Assembly: GCA_951394405.1 (NCBI GenBank)
Contig: OX596341.1
Location: 930,001 to 994,000 of the forward strand
Reading direction: 5' to 3'
DNA: 64,000 bases
From: Coprinellus micaceus
Lineage: Eukaryota > Basidiomycota > Agaricomycetes > Agaricales > Psathyrellaceae
The notes under the pieces are model-generated. The model was given only the letters and a program-made list of their open reading frames with translations, ran no database searches and was not told where the DNA came from. A program made the position numbers and the translations under genes. This document shows, in pieces, positions 24,374 to 34,248 of this stretch; the first letter of the stretch is position 1, and every line of letters starts with the position of its first letter.

Positions 24374-25216
24374 ACGCTCTGTGTTTCCCTCGAAGCTCTG
24401 ATACCCTTTCCCTTCGACGACGACCTGAGCTATGTTCTCCTTTCTCATTCGTTTCACTTCTCTTCAGGACCGGCGCTTCATTTCGTTCTCAAATCGGGGC
24501 TGGGAAGTTCGAGACGGTGGTGCCCCATCGTAAAGGTCCCATCGGGGCTTCGTCTTCCCTTCTCAGCCCACTGTCGCCACAACGGAGGGATTCAACCGCC
24601 TCTGGCACCAGCCTCTACAAGCCCTACTGTTCCTTTCAGCATTATTTGAACCATTCGACTTTGACTCCGGGTCCGTCACCGCTTCCCTCTCTCCCCTTTG
24701 ATGCCGTTCTTGGAACTCGTTCTATCTATACCTATGCTCCTATCTATGCGCGCGTCTATGCCTATGCCTATGAATTATATGCAATATTACCTCCCTTAAA
24801 CACTCCGGGGTCCTGTTCCTTTCTCTGAACAGCGCTGCTCTGATCGAAATCGGGCGAGAGCACTCACGCGCTCGGCATCGTTGGGGCCTACGAGGAGGAG
24901 GGGGACCCCCACGATCCATCTTATTGTTGTGTTCACTCCACGGCGCCTTCGTCCAGCCAGGTAATGGGCTCTGTTTGTTGCCTAGCTGTTTCACCTAGAA
25001 CAAAGGCCAATGCGTCTCCGTATCGCGGCACGTGCGGGACGCCATCAAGGTATTTATTGTGGACGACGCGCGAGGGTCCGAGCGACCAACATTAACCCAC
25101 TCCCTTTCACCCACGACGCGCGTACCAACTGTAGTTCATCACAAAGTAATCGACGCACGGCACCAACCCTCTCCTGAAGCACATTCCCTTTCAGTAAATA
25201 CCCTCATAACCCAGAC
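24374..25216. other. Intergenic
   Basis: No gene supported. The frame at 24517-24828 ends CSFL but lies in low-complexity sequence, probably the 3' UTR of the preceding gene. Confidence 0.4.
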
Positions 25217-25591
25217 ATGCCTAGCTCCAACCCAACTAGTACGGGTACGTCAAAGGCCTCTTCATTTCCCGCCGCAAAGATGCCCATTTCCGCATCACCA
25301 GAGCCGGGGTCGTATGGCGTTCGGTCTGAAGCTAAGGTCGCACCGGGCCCCCCTCAGGACTCGAGTTTACTCGCTGGCCCCCCTTTGTCAAAGAAGGAGA
25401 AAGAAGCTACTCAAAGGGAACCCCGCGACAAACAAGAAACGGTGGAAGAACTGGACTATCCTCCGATACCACAGGAGCTTGAAGCAGTCTCACGCCAAAC
25501 GGAGAAGGACCTGAAGGACGCAATCGCAAGTTTCATGACCAAGGGTCATGAAGCTTTAAAGCCGAGCTCAAAGGAGAATGGGAGGGGATAG
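25217..25591 (+). CDS. Hypothetical small charged protein
   Basis: A 124-residue frame with a Ser/Pro-rich first half and a Lys/Glu-rich second half (SKKEKEATQREPRDKQETVE, then LEAVSRQTEKDLKDAIASFM), which could form a helix. Not recognised. There is no CaaX, signal peptide or intron. Length and amino-acid balance make coding plausible but not certain; it could be chance. Confidence 0.35.
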   Translation: MPSSNPTSTGTSKASSFPAAKMPISASPEPGSYGVRSEAKVAPGPPQDSSLLAGPPLSKKEKEATQREPRDKQETVEELDYPPIPQELEAVSRQTEKDLKDAIASFMTKGHEALKPSSKENGRG

Positions 25592-26438
25592 AGAAGGGGT
25601 GGGGGTATGGAGATTCGACCTGTCGGTTAGTGCCTTGGTGCTATAGTATATTTTTATGTAGGCCCTCTAATAGTCGGGACGGCACTTATCACACCTGCGT
25701 TTGCACTCATGGTCACCTAGACGCCGCGGCCTACCGACCGAGCACAGAAGTGCCCATTTCATCTGCTGACCTACACCGATTCCCCTCATCGACTTAAAAC
25801 ATATGATCCTGCTGCGCGCCTCCCCGCCTCCCCGCACGCACGTTCGGTTCGCCGCAGTTATCCTGGTTCGCCGCTTCCCCCCACCTTCCTATCTCGAACA
25901 ACAATGATCCCACGCACCGAGAAAATAGGGTTGCCTCGTGTCCTCAGAGGAATCTGCTTCGTCATTTCGAAGAGGACTTAGATCCTCCATGGGGATCTGA
26001 AGACGTCGAGCGGTGTGTCATGAGGCCAAAAGTGCCCAGAACTTTGGAACCACCTCCGAGATGAACCGCCTCGAGGACACGGTTCAGTGTCCGATTAAAG
26101 TAAGTCGTTCGCGCGCTGCCCGAGCGCGTTTGGCATCGCGAGGAGGAGAGCGGTTGGAACTTTCGTGCACAGGCCATAGGGAGCTGGAGAGCGTGAATAT
26201 AAGTAAGTCCAGATGCTCGCAAACTAACGGCCCAGCAATCGAGATAGGGGCACCGAGTAGCCACTCAAGCGGCGATGCGGGGCGGGTAGCGCTCGACGGC
26301 TCCCCTGCCCGGCGAGCTGTTTTCGGAGGCGTCCCTTGATCCCAAGGGAGCGGTTACGGGGCACTGCGCATTCAGAACCGCAGCCGAGGCTGTAAAGAAA
26401 GATTATATTGGTGTGAACGCGGATTCGTTATCAACATG

Positions 26439-26538
26439 GAGTCAACGATCTAGGAAAAGATCGTTGATTCACCACTACTCTTCGCCTCGATAGTCAAGGT
26501 AAGAAGAGTAGCAACGGTCAGACGCTCAGAGCGTCTGA
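26439..26538. repeat. Cluster of three hairpins
   Basis: Three perfect or near-perfect inverted repeats lie within 100 bp. They are TCAACGATCT/AGATCGTTGA (26439-26470), CTACTCTTC/GAAGAGTAG (26475-26511) and TCAGACGCTC-A-GAGCGTCTGA (26518-26538). There is no neighbouring gene closer than about 900 bp. Confidence 0.7.
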
Positions 26539-27290
26539 TACGAGTGCTGAGTTCTATATCTACAGCCCTTGCTTACAATCTCGACAATTGCACATTACAA
26601 TGCACCTCTCATGACGCGGTTGGTGATAAGAATTGTGTGGTCCAGGTCAAAGAAGCGCCACTCGTATGCAGAATTATTGTATGTGACTCCGATGACTCCC
26701 CGAGCCAGAATGGGGTCAAGGGGAACGAGGTGCACCACTATTGCTTTCGCTGCCGGGCACTCGAGAGGCTGAACAATTACACAATAGCACGGTTCAAGGC
26801 GAGGACAAGGGAGCGGCAACGCATGTATATACTGCGTACAGTCCCACCCATACACCGATGTTTCTCGCCTAGGCGAAGAGCGCGAAGCATTTACTGACGG
26901 CCGGCGCGAGAGCATTCGCTCAATCTCATCCCTCCGGGTATTATCACCCTCACAAAGAGTGTTAAGCCGGTGGAATTGTCTTATCATGAGACCCGCGAGG
27001 CGGTGGGTCACCAAACCAGGAACGAGGCGGCCACAGGGTCCATGGACCTTTGGTCTTCAGCAAATCAAGCCCTACCATCATCCCCGTTAGGCATGTCCTC
27101 AGTCCATCGGTTGCAATTGGAAATCGCGGAATCGGGCCTCCATGATTGTTGGTCCCAATCCAAAGACGAGATTGTGCACGATTCGAGAGGCACAAACAGA
27201 AATGGTGTGGGGCTTCGCCCATGAGGTGTGCGCAGCTCTCCTTGTTGAGGCCTCGATGCAGTATTGTTTTCCCATGTGCGCGGGATAGGG

Positions 27291-27298
27291 GTATAAAA
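27291..27298 (+). promoter_or_regulatory. TATA box of P2
   Basis: GTATAAAAGG, 180 bp before the P2 ATG, preceded by GGGATAGGG. Confidence 0.6.
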
Positions 27299-27471
27299 GG
27301 GTACCCTTTGACCCCCTCGGATCGCCTGCCCATGAAACACCCCCCTCGCCGCACGTCCCCAATTTCCCAACGATCTTGCGTGCCAACTAGCCTATCAAGC
27401 CCCTACTCATAGCACCCTGTCACAACGTCTCTACCACACGATTCCAACGTACCTTCATCTATCGAACAACA

Positions 27472-27702
27472 ATGGACTCGTTCACCACCGTCGACCTCTT
27501 CCTCGAGGATATCGAGAACCTCGGTCAGCTTGCTTTCCTTGACAAGGAGAGCAGCCACCCCATCTTCTACCATTTCCAACAGCCCCGTAACCAATGCGGC
27601 GATTCGTTCGACTTCGAGACCGCTATCGGGGGCGACGTCCCAGTGAACGCCGAGCAGGTGGCCAACCGCCAACCCGGCGGCGCCTGGTGTACCATTGCAT
27701 GA
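27472..27702 (+). CDS. Lipopeptide pheromone precursor P2 (CaaX CTIA)
   Basis: Intronless gene for a 76-residue precursor with an N-terminal MDSFTTVDLFLEDI motif and a C-terminal CaaX box, NRQPGGAWCTIA. The Cys should be farnesylated and TIA removed. A likely N-terminal cleavage lies near NAEQVANRQPGG, leaving a short hydrophobic lipopeptide with Trp next to the modified Cys. The N-terminal motif MD-x-F-T-T-V-D is shared with P3 and in looser form with P4, supporting common descent. The ATG at 27472 lies 180 bp after a strong TATA box. Receptor R4 starts 1.0 kb downstream on the same strand, and the two probably form a sublocus; recognition should be by a different allelic receptor. Confidence 0.9.
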   Translation: MDSFTTVDLFLEDIENLGQLAFLDKESSHPIFYHFQQPRNQCGDSFDFETAIGGDVPVNAEQVANRQPGGAWCTIA

Positions 27703-28723
27703 TCAGGGGCAGCCTTCGGGCTCGACCCAACTTTCCTCGATCTCTCGAGCCCTTTTTTGTTTTGACTGTGCGTCGCCTTTACCTTCTCTGTCTGGTTTGA
27801 TTTTGACATTTCTTTCAGTCACCGGCCGCCACCTTCATGACCATCACGACCTTTACGACCAACGCTTCGTCTCATCCCTCTTCTCCTCGGTCTGTCTCCC
27901 CTCTCAACTTGTTTTCCTCTCGCTCTATCTCCATTCATCGTGCGACCCTCTTCTTGATTTGTACGACCTTCCATCTGTCTCTTTGGTTTCTGTTCTTGCC
28001 TCAAGTGTGCGGTGTGCGCTTTTGAACTATCATTATTCCCTTCGTTCTCCGTTTCTGCGTTTTTAGATGCGACTATGGCCCATCCTCTCCTTACCCTGTT
28101 TACGTCTCTTGCAGTACCGTACAGCGTACTCGCACTCCACACTCCTTCCTATGCGTTTGATTAGCCTCCTCCTCATGTAGTGCCTAAACGCGCACTTAGT
28201 TGTACGTACAGAACAGAACCACAAGCAATGTAACTCTTTCCATCTCGAATGAAGCTTTTTATGCACCACTCAGTCCAGGATACCTGACCAAATCGCCTCA
28301 AGAGCAATGGGCCACTGGCATTGGGTGCTTCGCCTGCCCTTGCTGCAAGTGCTGAGCCGGCAGAACGCCGGTACGACCGCATTCGGTGGGTACGAAGGAT
28401 GTGAGAAGTAGAAAATTTACTAGTTATCGTGGCCTCGGCCTCTTCGCGAGTACGATGGCGGTTCAGTGCAAAGTGATCGGCGACGGGCTCGGTCGGAGTC
28501 ACTGGCAGTGCGCTAAGTCGAACAAGCGGGGTTTGAACTTGACCGAAAAACATTGCCAAGCAACGCCGTCGCGTCTTTGTGACTACTCTCACACTCGACA
28601 CATGTTGACATTGCAGACAAAGCCCATTGTCGACAATATTACTCGCGCCAAAGGAAAAGAATTGCCACAAAATGCGCACGTTCTACACTTCAAGTTTCCA
28701 GGCCCCCCTCTCACTCGCCAGCG
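27703..28723. other. Intergenic, P2 to R4
   Basis: P2 3' UTR (CT-rich) and the R4 promoter. No additional CaaX-ended frame was found. Confidence 0.45.
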
Positions 28724-30459
28724 ATGATTTCTCATGACCCCACATACCCTCTCTTCCCCATCGCCTCCTTCCTCAGTTTCCTCCTCGCCCTCGTCCCTCT
28801 GTCGTGGCATGCTCAAGCGTGGAACTCTGGGACATGCGCGTTCATGATTTGGACGGCAGTGGCAAATCTGAACCTCTTCATCAATTCGTTGATATGGAAA
28901 GGGAATATCCGCAACCCAGCTCCAGTCTGGTGTGATATCTGTGCGTCCCCCTCTTCTAGTCGTCATCTCCAAGTTGGCTACTAATCCTTACACTAGCGGC
29001 GAAGCTGTACATTGGGGTTAGCCTTGGAATTCCAGCTGCGATCTTGTGTATCAGTCGTCGGCTGTACTGTCTCCTTTCCCTTCAAGCCAATTCCCTTACT
29101 CGGGCGGACGTGAGTGCGCATCGGCTACGCGTTTGGGACCTTCGCTAAGTTCCCTCTAGAAGCGCAAGATGATCATCATCGACCTCTGCATAGCCCTTGG
29201 TATTCCTGTCATCGGAATGGTCCTCCGTGCGTACCCAGGCCGAGGCACTTTCGTGTTCACAACAACTGACCTCCCAATCAGACTACGTTATCCAAGGCCA
29301 TCGCTTCGACATTCTTGAAGACATTGGCTGCTACCCTTCTGTCTATAACGTCACTCTCGCCTACCCTCTCTACCTCATGTGGGCCCCTCTACTTGCATTG
29401 GTCTCCTTGGTCTACTCCGGTGAGTACGAGAGTTACACATCGCCCTCGACGGGTCCTAACCCTCATCGCAGCGCTCACCCTCCGCTCTTTCTACCTCCGC
29501 CGCACCCAATTTGCCAAGCTAGTTTCCTCCACCTCCGGTATGTCTGTCAGTCGGTACCTCCGACTCATGGCTCTAGCCTGTGTGGACATCACGTTCAACC
29601 TCCCACTCGGAATCCTCGTCATCTGGATTGGAGGACGCGGTATGGGCCCCGACCCTTGGATCTCCTGGGATAATACCCACTACGGCTTCTCTCGCGTCGA
29701 CAAGTTCCCCGCCAAGCTTTGGCGCCTCGACTCCATGTACGAAGCGTCCATCGAGCTCACCCGCTGGCTCCCAGTGTTCTGCTCTATTCTATTCTTCGGT
29801 CTGTTTGGTTTCGCTGAGGAGGCACGCAAGAACTATCGCCAGGCATTCTGGAAGGTGGCAGGTATAGCCGGGATCAAGCCTCGTCCGGCTTCCCCCAAAG
29901 TACCCAAGAGCTTGCTTCCCAGGTATGCATTCCCGCACCGACTCGTTAAAATAGATCCTCATCGATTTTCATTAGCTGGGTCAAGCCTATGAAGCTTGGC
30001 TCCCGGGCATCGATAACCCCATCGGCGTTGGGCACGGAGAAGGGCTTCTCGTCACCGTCCAAGGTCTCGTCGGTCTCGACCACTTCCTCCGCCACCACGA
30101 CGGAAGTCGAGCTCTACTCATACGGCATCAAGAAGAATCTCAACCACTCCTCTTCCACCTTTCCCCCTCCTCCGCGATACAGGCCTGCCCCGCCGCACAT
30201 CCCCATGGACGTATCCTTGACTCAAACCGACTTCTCCGGTTCCCCGACGTCTATGACCACGACGTTCGCCGACCAGTCTACCTTGCGCGGCTCAGAAACC
30301 TCACCCAGGCGCAATGGCACTTCTGTTCTTTGGGCTGGGTCCCCCAGTTCCTCCGCGGGTACTGAGTACCTCTCCATGTTCTCCCAGGACTTCGAGTATG
30401 AGCCCACTTCGCCCGTTTCGAGGTCTCCGTCTGGGTGCCACCAACCAGCCCGCCCGTAA
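28724..30459 (+). CDS. STE3-like pheromone receptor R4
   Basis: Seven-transmembrane STE3-class receptor of 489 residues from six exons (28724-28940, 28997-29109, 29160-29226, 29282-29419, 29472-29922, 29976-30459). N-terminus DPTYPLFPIASFLSFLLALV, then SWHAQAWNSGTC, NLFINSLIWKGN, APVWCDIS with the conserved phase-1 intron, LCISRRLYCL, YVIQGHRFDILEDIGCY, VSRYLRLMALA, WDNTHYGFSRVDKFP and FGLFGFAEEARKNY. The tail is about 200 residues and Ser/Thr-rich. It lacks the C-terminal GIxVTV-type motif seen in R1, R5 and R6. The extra intron splitting the conserved 180-nt exon into 113 and 67 nt is shared only with R5, its closest paralogue. The neighbouring pheromone P2 upstream and P3 downstream suggest a functional P/R cassette. 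Confidence 0.94.
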
Positions 30460-31583
30460 CCTGGTGGTGCGAGCCCCGACGCGGGTTCTTGAGACCCCAG
30501 TGAGGCAGCCTACCCGCTCCGTGTCGGGCCCACTAGCGTGTCAGTTCATCCATTCACGAAAACATCCTGGACGACCACGACCCACCCATTTATCTATTGC
30601 AACCCTTTCGAGTTCCCCTTGCACACTCCTTTCGTTTTCCTACTGCGACACGTCTTCTATCCACCCACGTCCTGCCCGCTCTAGCAGCGGAGCCACAGGG
30701 ACAGTTGGGCCACGTTATATTCTTATTCTTGCACACCCTCCATCGGCATCCTCTTCCAGCTATCTCCTTCGTTCACGCCTTTTCACGACCATTACTCATT
30801 TGCCCTGCATTCTCGTTACGCTTGCCCTGTTACATATATGTACACTGATCTATCCTCACGTCATCCTGGAACTGGCGACCCCACAATGCACCGATTTGCT
30901 CCCGTTCTAAGCACTGTGGGGCGCTGTGGGTTCTTACGAGAGTTGGCCGTACCGCGTGTTGAGACGCCAGTCAAAAGGTCCCCATTCGTTGCTCTTTCTT
31001 GGTTTCTTAGTGGAGCACACGAGCACAGCCTGTGCCTCCCTTTCGTTGTTGTTTCTTCAAGCTACGATCACGTCGCATTGTCCTCGTGGTTCCACAATCG
31101 TACCCACGTTGGCCGGGTCTATGAGGCCGTCGACGGTCAAAAGGCCTCAAGGCGCAGTGGCGGGCTGAGCGATATATTTTCCCATTGCTTGGGTATATTG
31201 TACACACGGGTTTGGGTTGGTCATAAGGGTCGTAAGCTTATCGTAAAGGTCGTGACAGGAGGAGGCGAGACGAGGAAACAAAGAGGCGGGAGCGCAAGGG
31301 ACCGAGAACGAAATTGATAAGAATAGAGGAACGATGAGGGAAAGAGAGTCGAGACTGAGGGGAGACGGTAGTACATTGAATTCAGGATCCAGGAAAGGAG
31401 AGTGTGGCCTCGTCGGTAGCCCTCAACAAGGTCGACGCAGGGCGATGGGAGTTAGCGAGAAGTGGGGGATGGCAATGCTAAGCATCGAGCCTCCCCGAGG
31501 ACTCTGGAACTCCATGAGCACGACACCCGGTCAATTGCAATTGAAGGGACTCACCATCGAGACACGATGGAAGATCGCGGCAC
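30460..31583. other. Intergenic, 3' ends of R4 and P3
   Basis: Convergent 3' flanks of two genes. No further gene is supported. Confidence 0.45.
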
Positions 31584-31784
31584 TCAACAGACAGTGCAGA
31601 GAGCGATAGGACGATCAGGATTCCTCTCCATATTTTGAATGGCCCCCTCGGAGGCGTCGCGGGACGCACCCTGCAGGCTCACGTCCTCAGCCACCGCATC
31701 GCTCAGCAGGGTGTTAATGGTGGCGACATCCAACTCGAATCCGAAGTTGTCGCTGGTGAAGTCGACCGTAGTGAAGGTGTCCAT
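31584..31784 (-). CDS. Lipopeptide pheromone precursor P3 (CaaX CTVC)
   Basis: Minus-strand gene for a 66-residue precursor: MDTFTTVDFTSDNFGFEL at the N-terminus and MERNPDRPIALCTVC at the C-terminus. CTVC is a CaaX box with Cys in the last position, unusual among basidiomycete pheromones but compatible with farnesyltransferase. The Glu-Arg pair before NPDRPIALC matches the charged dipeptide at which many mushroom pheromone precursors are cut, predicting a mature peptide of about 9-11 residues. The start at 31784 is preferred over an upstream in-frame Met because the MDxFTTVD motif matches P2 and a TATA box lies 162 bp upstream. It is oriented opposite to R4 and R5, which flank it. Confidence 0.9.
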   Translation of the reverse strand: MDTFTTVDFTSDNFGFELDVATINTLLSDAVAEDVSLQGASRDASEGAIQNMERNPDRPIALCTVC

Positions 31785-31940
31785 GGTATTGAATAATATG
31801 GCGCCGATCGAGGGAGGATAGTTAGGCTGATTAGGCCGTGAAGCACAAACAGGCAGGCAGAAAGTACCGTAGTGGTGCTTATTCGCTCGGATGAATTTCG
31901 AGGTAGGTAAGTTTGGTGACCCTAGCGGCCTCCCAGTAGC

Positions 31941-31946
31941 TTTATA
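31941..31946 (-). promoter_or_regulatory. TATA box of P3
   Basis: Read on the minus strand as GGGGTATAAAGC, 162 bp before the P3 ATG. Confidence 0.6.
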
Positions 31947-32062
31947 CCCCTCCGGCATTGGGGGCCACTGGGAGGCTCGAAACAAAACCATTTGGGGCAG
32001 GCTGCACACCTCGCCGTCATGCGCAACCCATCGAGATCCCAGGTTCGACGAAGTTAGAAAAT

Positions 32063-32077
32063 GAACCGAATCGGTTC
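32063..32077. promoter_or_regulatory. Palindrome upstream of P3
   Basis: GAACCGAATCGGTTC is a perfect inverted repeat apart from its central base, about 280 bp upstream of the P3 ATG. Its half site recurs upstream of P1. A binding site for a shared regulator is possible but inferred. Confidence 0.35.
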
Positions 32078-33129
32078 GTCTGGCGTTTGTGGGCGCCAAT
32101 TGCTGCCGTAAGGCTTCGTTCCTGGGCGCTTGATCTGAGAAAGTAGATCTGGGGTTATACATATATGGGAGCGGGGTATCGGGCGTATGTGCAGAGCGGA
32201 GAAATTTTGTTGAAATTTTGGTTGTCGAGACTTCGAAATGTGAACTGTGAGAGTGAATTGGACTGAATTCGAACGTTTGGGTTCCGCAGCAGAAGTCAGT
32301 TGCCTAGAAGGTGGAGGTGGCATGCCCCCCGACCCCCTGCTCCACAATGGGTAGGACCCTAAAATTTGGCCCTGCTGTTGAGTAAATGGATGAAGGGATG
32401 TTGAGGTAGAAAGGTGTGCGTACCTGATGACGAATGGCCTCCATATTTGGTCTCGGCAGGTGGACCACGGAGCGTGGCCCCTTTTGCAATGGCCAACCAT
32501 TCCCAATCCGTGCGGTGCGGTGCGGTGCGGCTGCTGCACTTTGATCTTCGAGGTGCTCATACCTATCGCGTCCGAAGGTGTTTTGTGTCGCCGACGTGAG
32601 CGCACTGCTGGGGTAAAGACAATGAGCTCAAGAAAGACAAGTAGCGACGCCAGAGTAATTCTCCTCGTCCATGACTCGGAGCCATTCCGGCGCAAAGAAT
32701 CACGACAATGGAGGGTGCGCCCAGACACGTAAACTCAGAGCTGTGCGATACAATTAGAATTTTGGGGTTATTGGCATGCTGCAGGCCCCTTCTCGATGAA
32801 GGTATGTTGCGATGAAGGCCCGTGAGGTCATGCCGATTGAGGAAAATATTGTGAGTAGTTGGTGGGGCTGAGGACAAGCTCCTGGCAAGCACTTTCGGAC
32901 GAACCGAAGACCGTCGATGCCAGGGCGGAAAAGAAAGGTGGTGACTATGAAGCTGAGCGTGAATCAACCAGAAGGATATCGGATTGCATTGGAAAAGAAC
33001 CTGTCGATCATTGGGAATTGTACTAGTAGATGGTGCGCATTTCATCGGGACGATGACAATGGCGTTCCAGGTCTTTGAACGGGCCAGGCTCATCGAGTAC
33101 ACGCTGGGGACCAGACAGCTGCTCGGCGG

Positions 33130-33770
33130 ACGTGAAGAAGAAGGCTTCGTTGTGGAACATGCTGTCCATGAGGAGTCTAAGCTCTTCAAATGCCAGTGCG
33201 GAGCGTTCAAGCTGGCGGGCACGGAATTTCGCCACTATGTCCAGGATAGCTTGGCAAAGCGTGATGAACCTCAAATATGGAGTAGACTCGATCATCTGGG
33301 CTGATAATATTCGTATTTTGGCTTCAGTTTGGTGCGATATTGGACGCCCTGAATTGGCTATTGTTGGATTATTCGCGAGGATCATCAGCGCGGCCTATTT
33401 CGGTGACGAAGATCCACGTTGGCGCGAACTTTGCTCTACCAGTATGCTGTCTTTGCCTTTGCGTTCATCTGAAACGGATTGCCTCGACTTGGCGGACCGA
33501 TACAGCCACTTCTGACAAGTGAAGACAAACATTATTCTGCTGTTTCGTGTGCTGGATCCCCCCCAATTATCTATATGGCAGCTCGTGAGTTGACCTCCCT
33601 CCTCTACTCTTTGGGGTTGCCTTTGACCCATCGTACGAGGCCACCGTTTTGATATTTTCAGGCACTTCGGTCGCCGCGCAGCCATTTATACCCCTATTCC
33701 ACCCATCTTCATTATCTGGCTTCCGCCGTTCCTCGCCGTCGCGCCTCTTCGCTCCAGATGGGTTTCGGAA
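33130..33770 (+). pseudogene. Decayed STE3-like receptor (R3/R6 group)
   Basis: Pieces of a receptor lie in the correct order on the plus strand but in different frames. TM1-TM2 is SSWRARNFATMSRIAWQ, LKYGVDSIIWADNI, then ASVWCDI near 33337. After a short intron-like gap comes VTKIHVGANFALPVCCLCLC and VHLKRIAS (about 33400-33485). A frameshifted CCFVCWIPP/IYMA piece (about 33538-33585) stands for TM4. GHRFDIFRHFG and AAIYTPIPPIFIIWLPPFLA (about 33640-33735) represent the loop and TM5. The intact counterparts in R3 read HWRARNV, YGVNALIWAGN, VTKLQIGGNIALP and IYMAL. The N-terminus before WRARN is corrupted, frames shift at least twice, and everything after TM5 is absent, with R5 starting 480 bp later. 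It is not translatable as a receptor. Confidence 0.82.
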
Positions 33771-34248
33771 GGACAGTCTTCCTGAGCCTCGAGGCGGGTG
33801 TGAGCGGCAAAAAAAGTGAAGAGAAACGTCGCGGTTCTACCAACGTGCCCAGTTACTAGGTTGACCTAATATTCACGAGTAGACCAGCGGACAATGGCGT
33901 ACATGATTTTCGGGACCCTCGGCGCTTAATTTGCTTGGACGTATCTCCCGGCGCAGCTGGCGATGGTAGGATTTCCTGAGACGCGAAGGAAAGCGCGATC
34001 TTATTCTGACCACGCGTAGACTCTATTTTATTCTCTTCCCCACAACCACAGAAGTAGAGGACACCCTTCGAAAATCGCGACGCCCGCAACAATGGATGTG
34101 ACATATGTCACGACTGAGTCACACCATCACTCTTTGACAAACGCCCATTGTTTGCACCGTCACCTATTTGTCCAACTCCTCCAAAAGCCGAGATGCTCAC
34201 ATTTCCGGGTACCCTCCTTGCGACCCCTCTTCACTGCGACGACCCACC
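33771..34248. other. Intergenic, receptor relic to R5
   Basis: Likely R5 promoter and residual pseudogene sequence; nothing else recognisable. Confidence 0.4.

Larger units (their letters stand above)
25592..27471. other. Intergenic upstream of P2, with hairpin cluster
   Basis: No gene supported in 1.9 kb. Contains three consecutive inverted repeats at 26439-26538 and the P2 promoter with a TATA box at 27292. Confidence 0.45.
31785..33129. other. P3 upstream region
   Basis: Contains the P3 TATA box (31941-31946), a perfect 15-bp palindrome GAACCGAATCGGTTC at 32063-32077, and a short GCGGT tandem run at about 32511-32535. No gene is supported. Confidence 0.45.

Noticed and set aside
24517..24828. 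Frame ending GSCSFL (CaaX-like)
   Set aside because: Low-complexity sequence with a Tyr/Ala run in the presumed 3' flank of the preceding gene. It has no MDxF motif, and the Cys context is unlike P1-P4.
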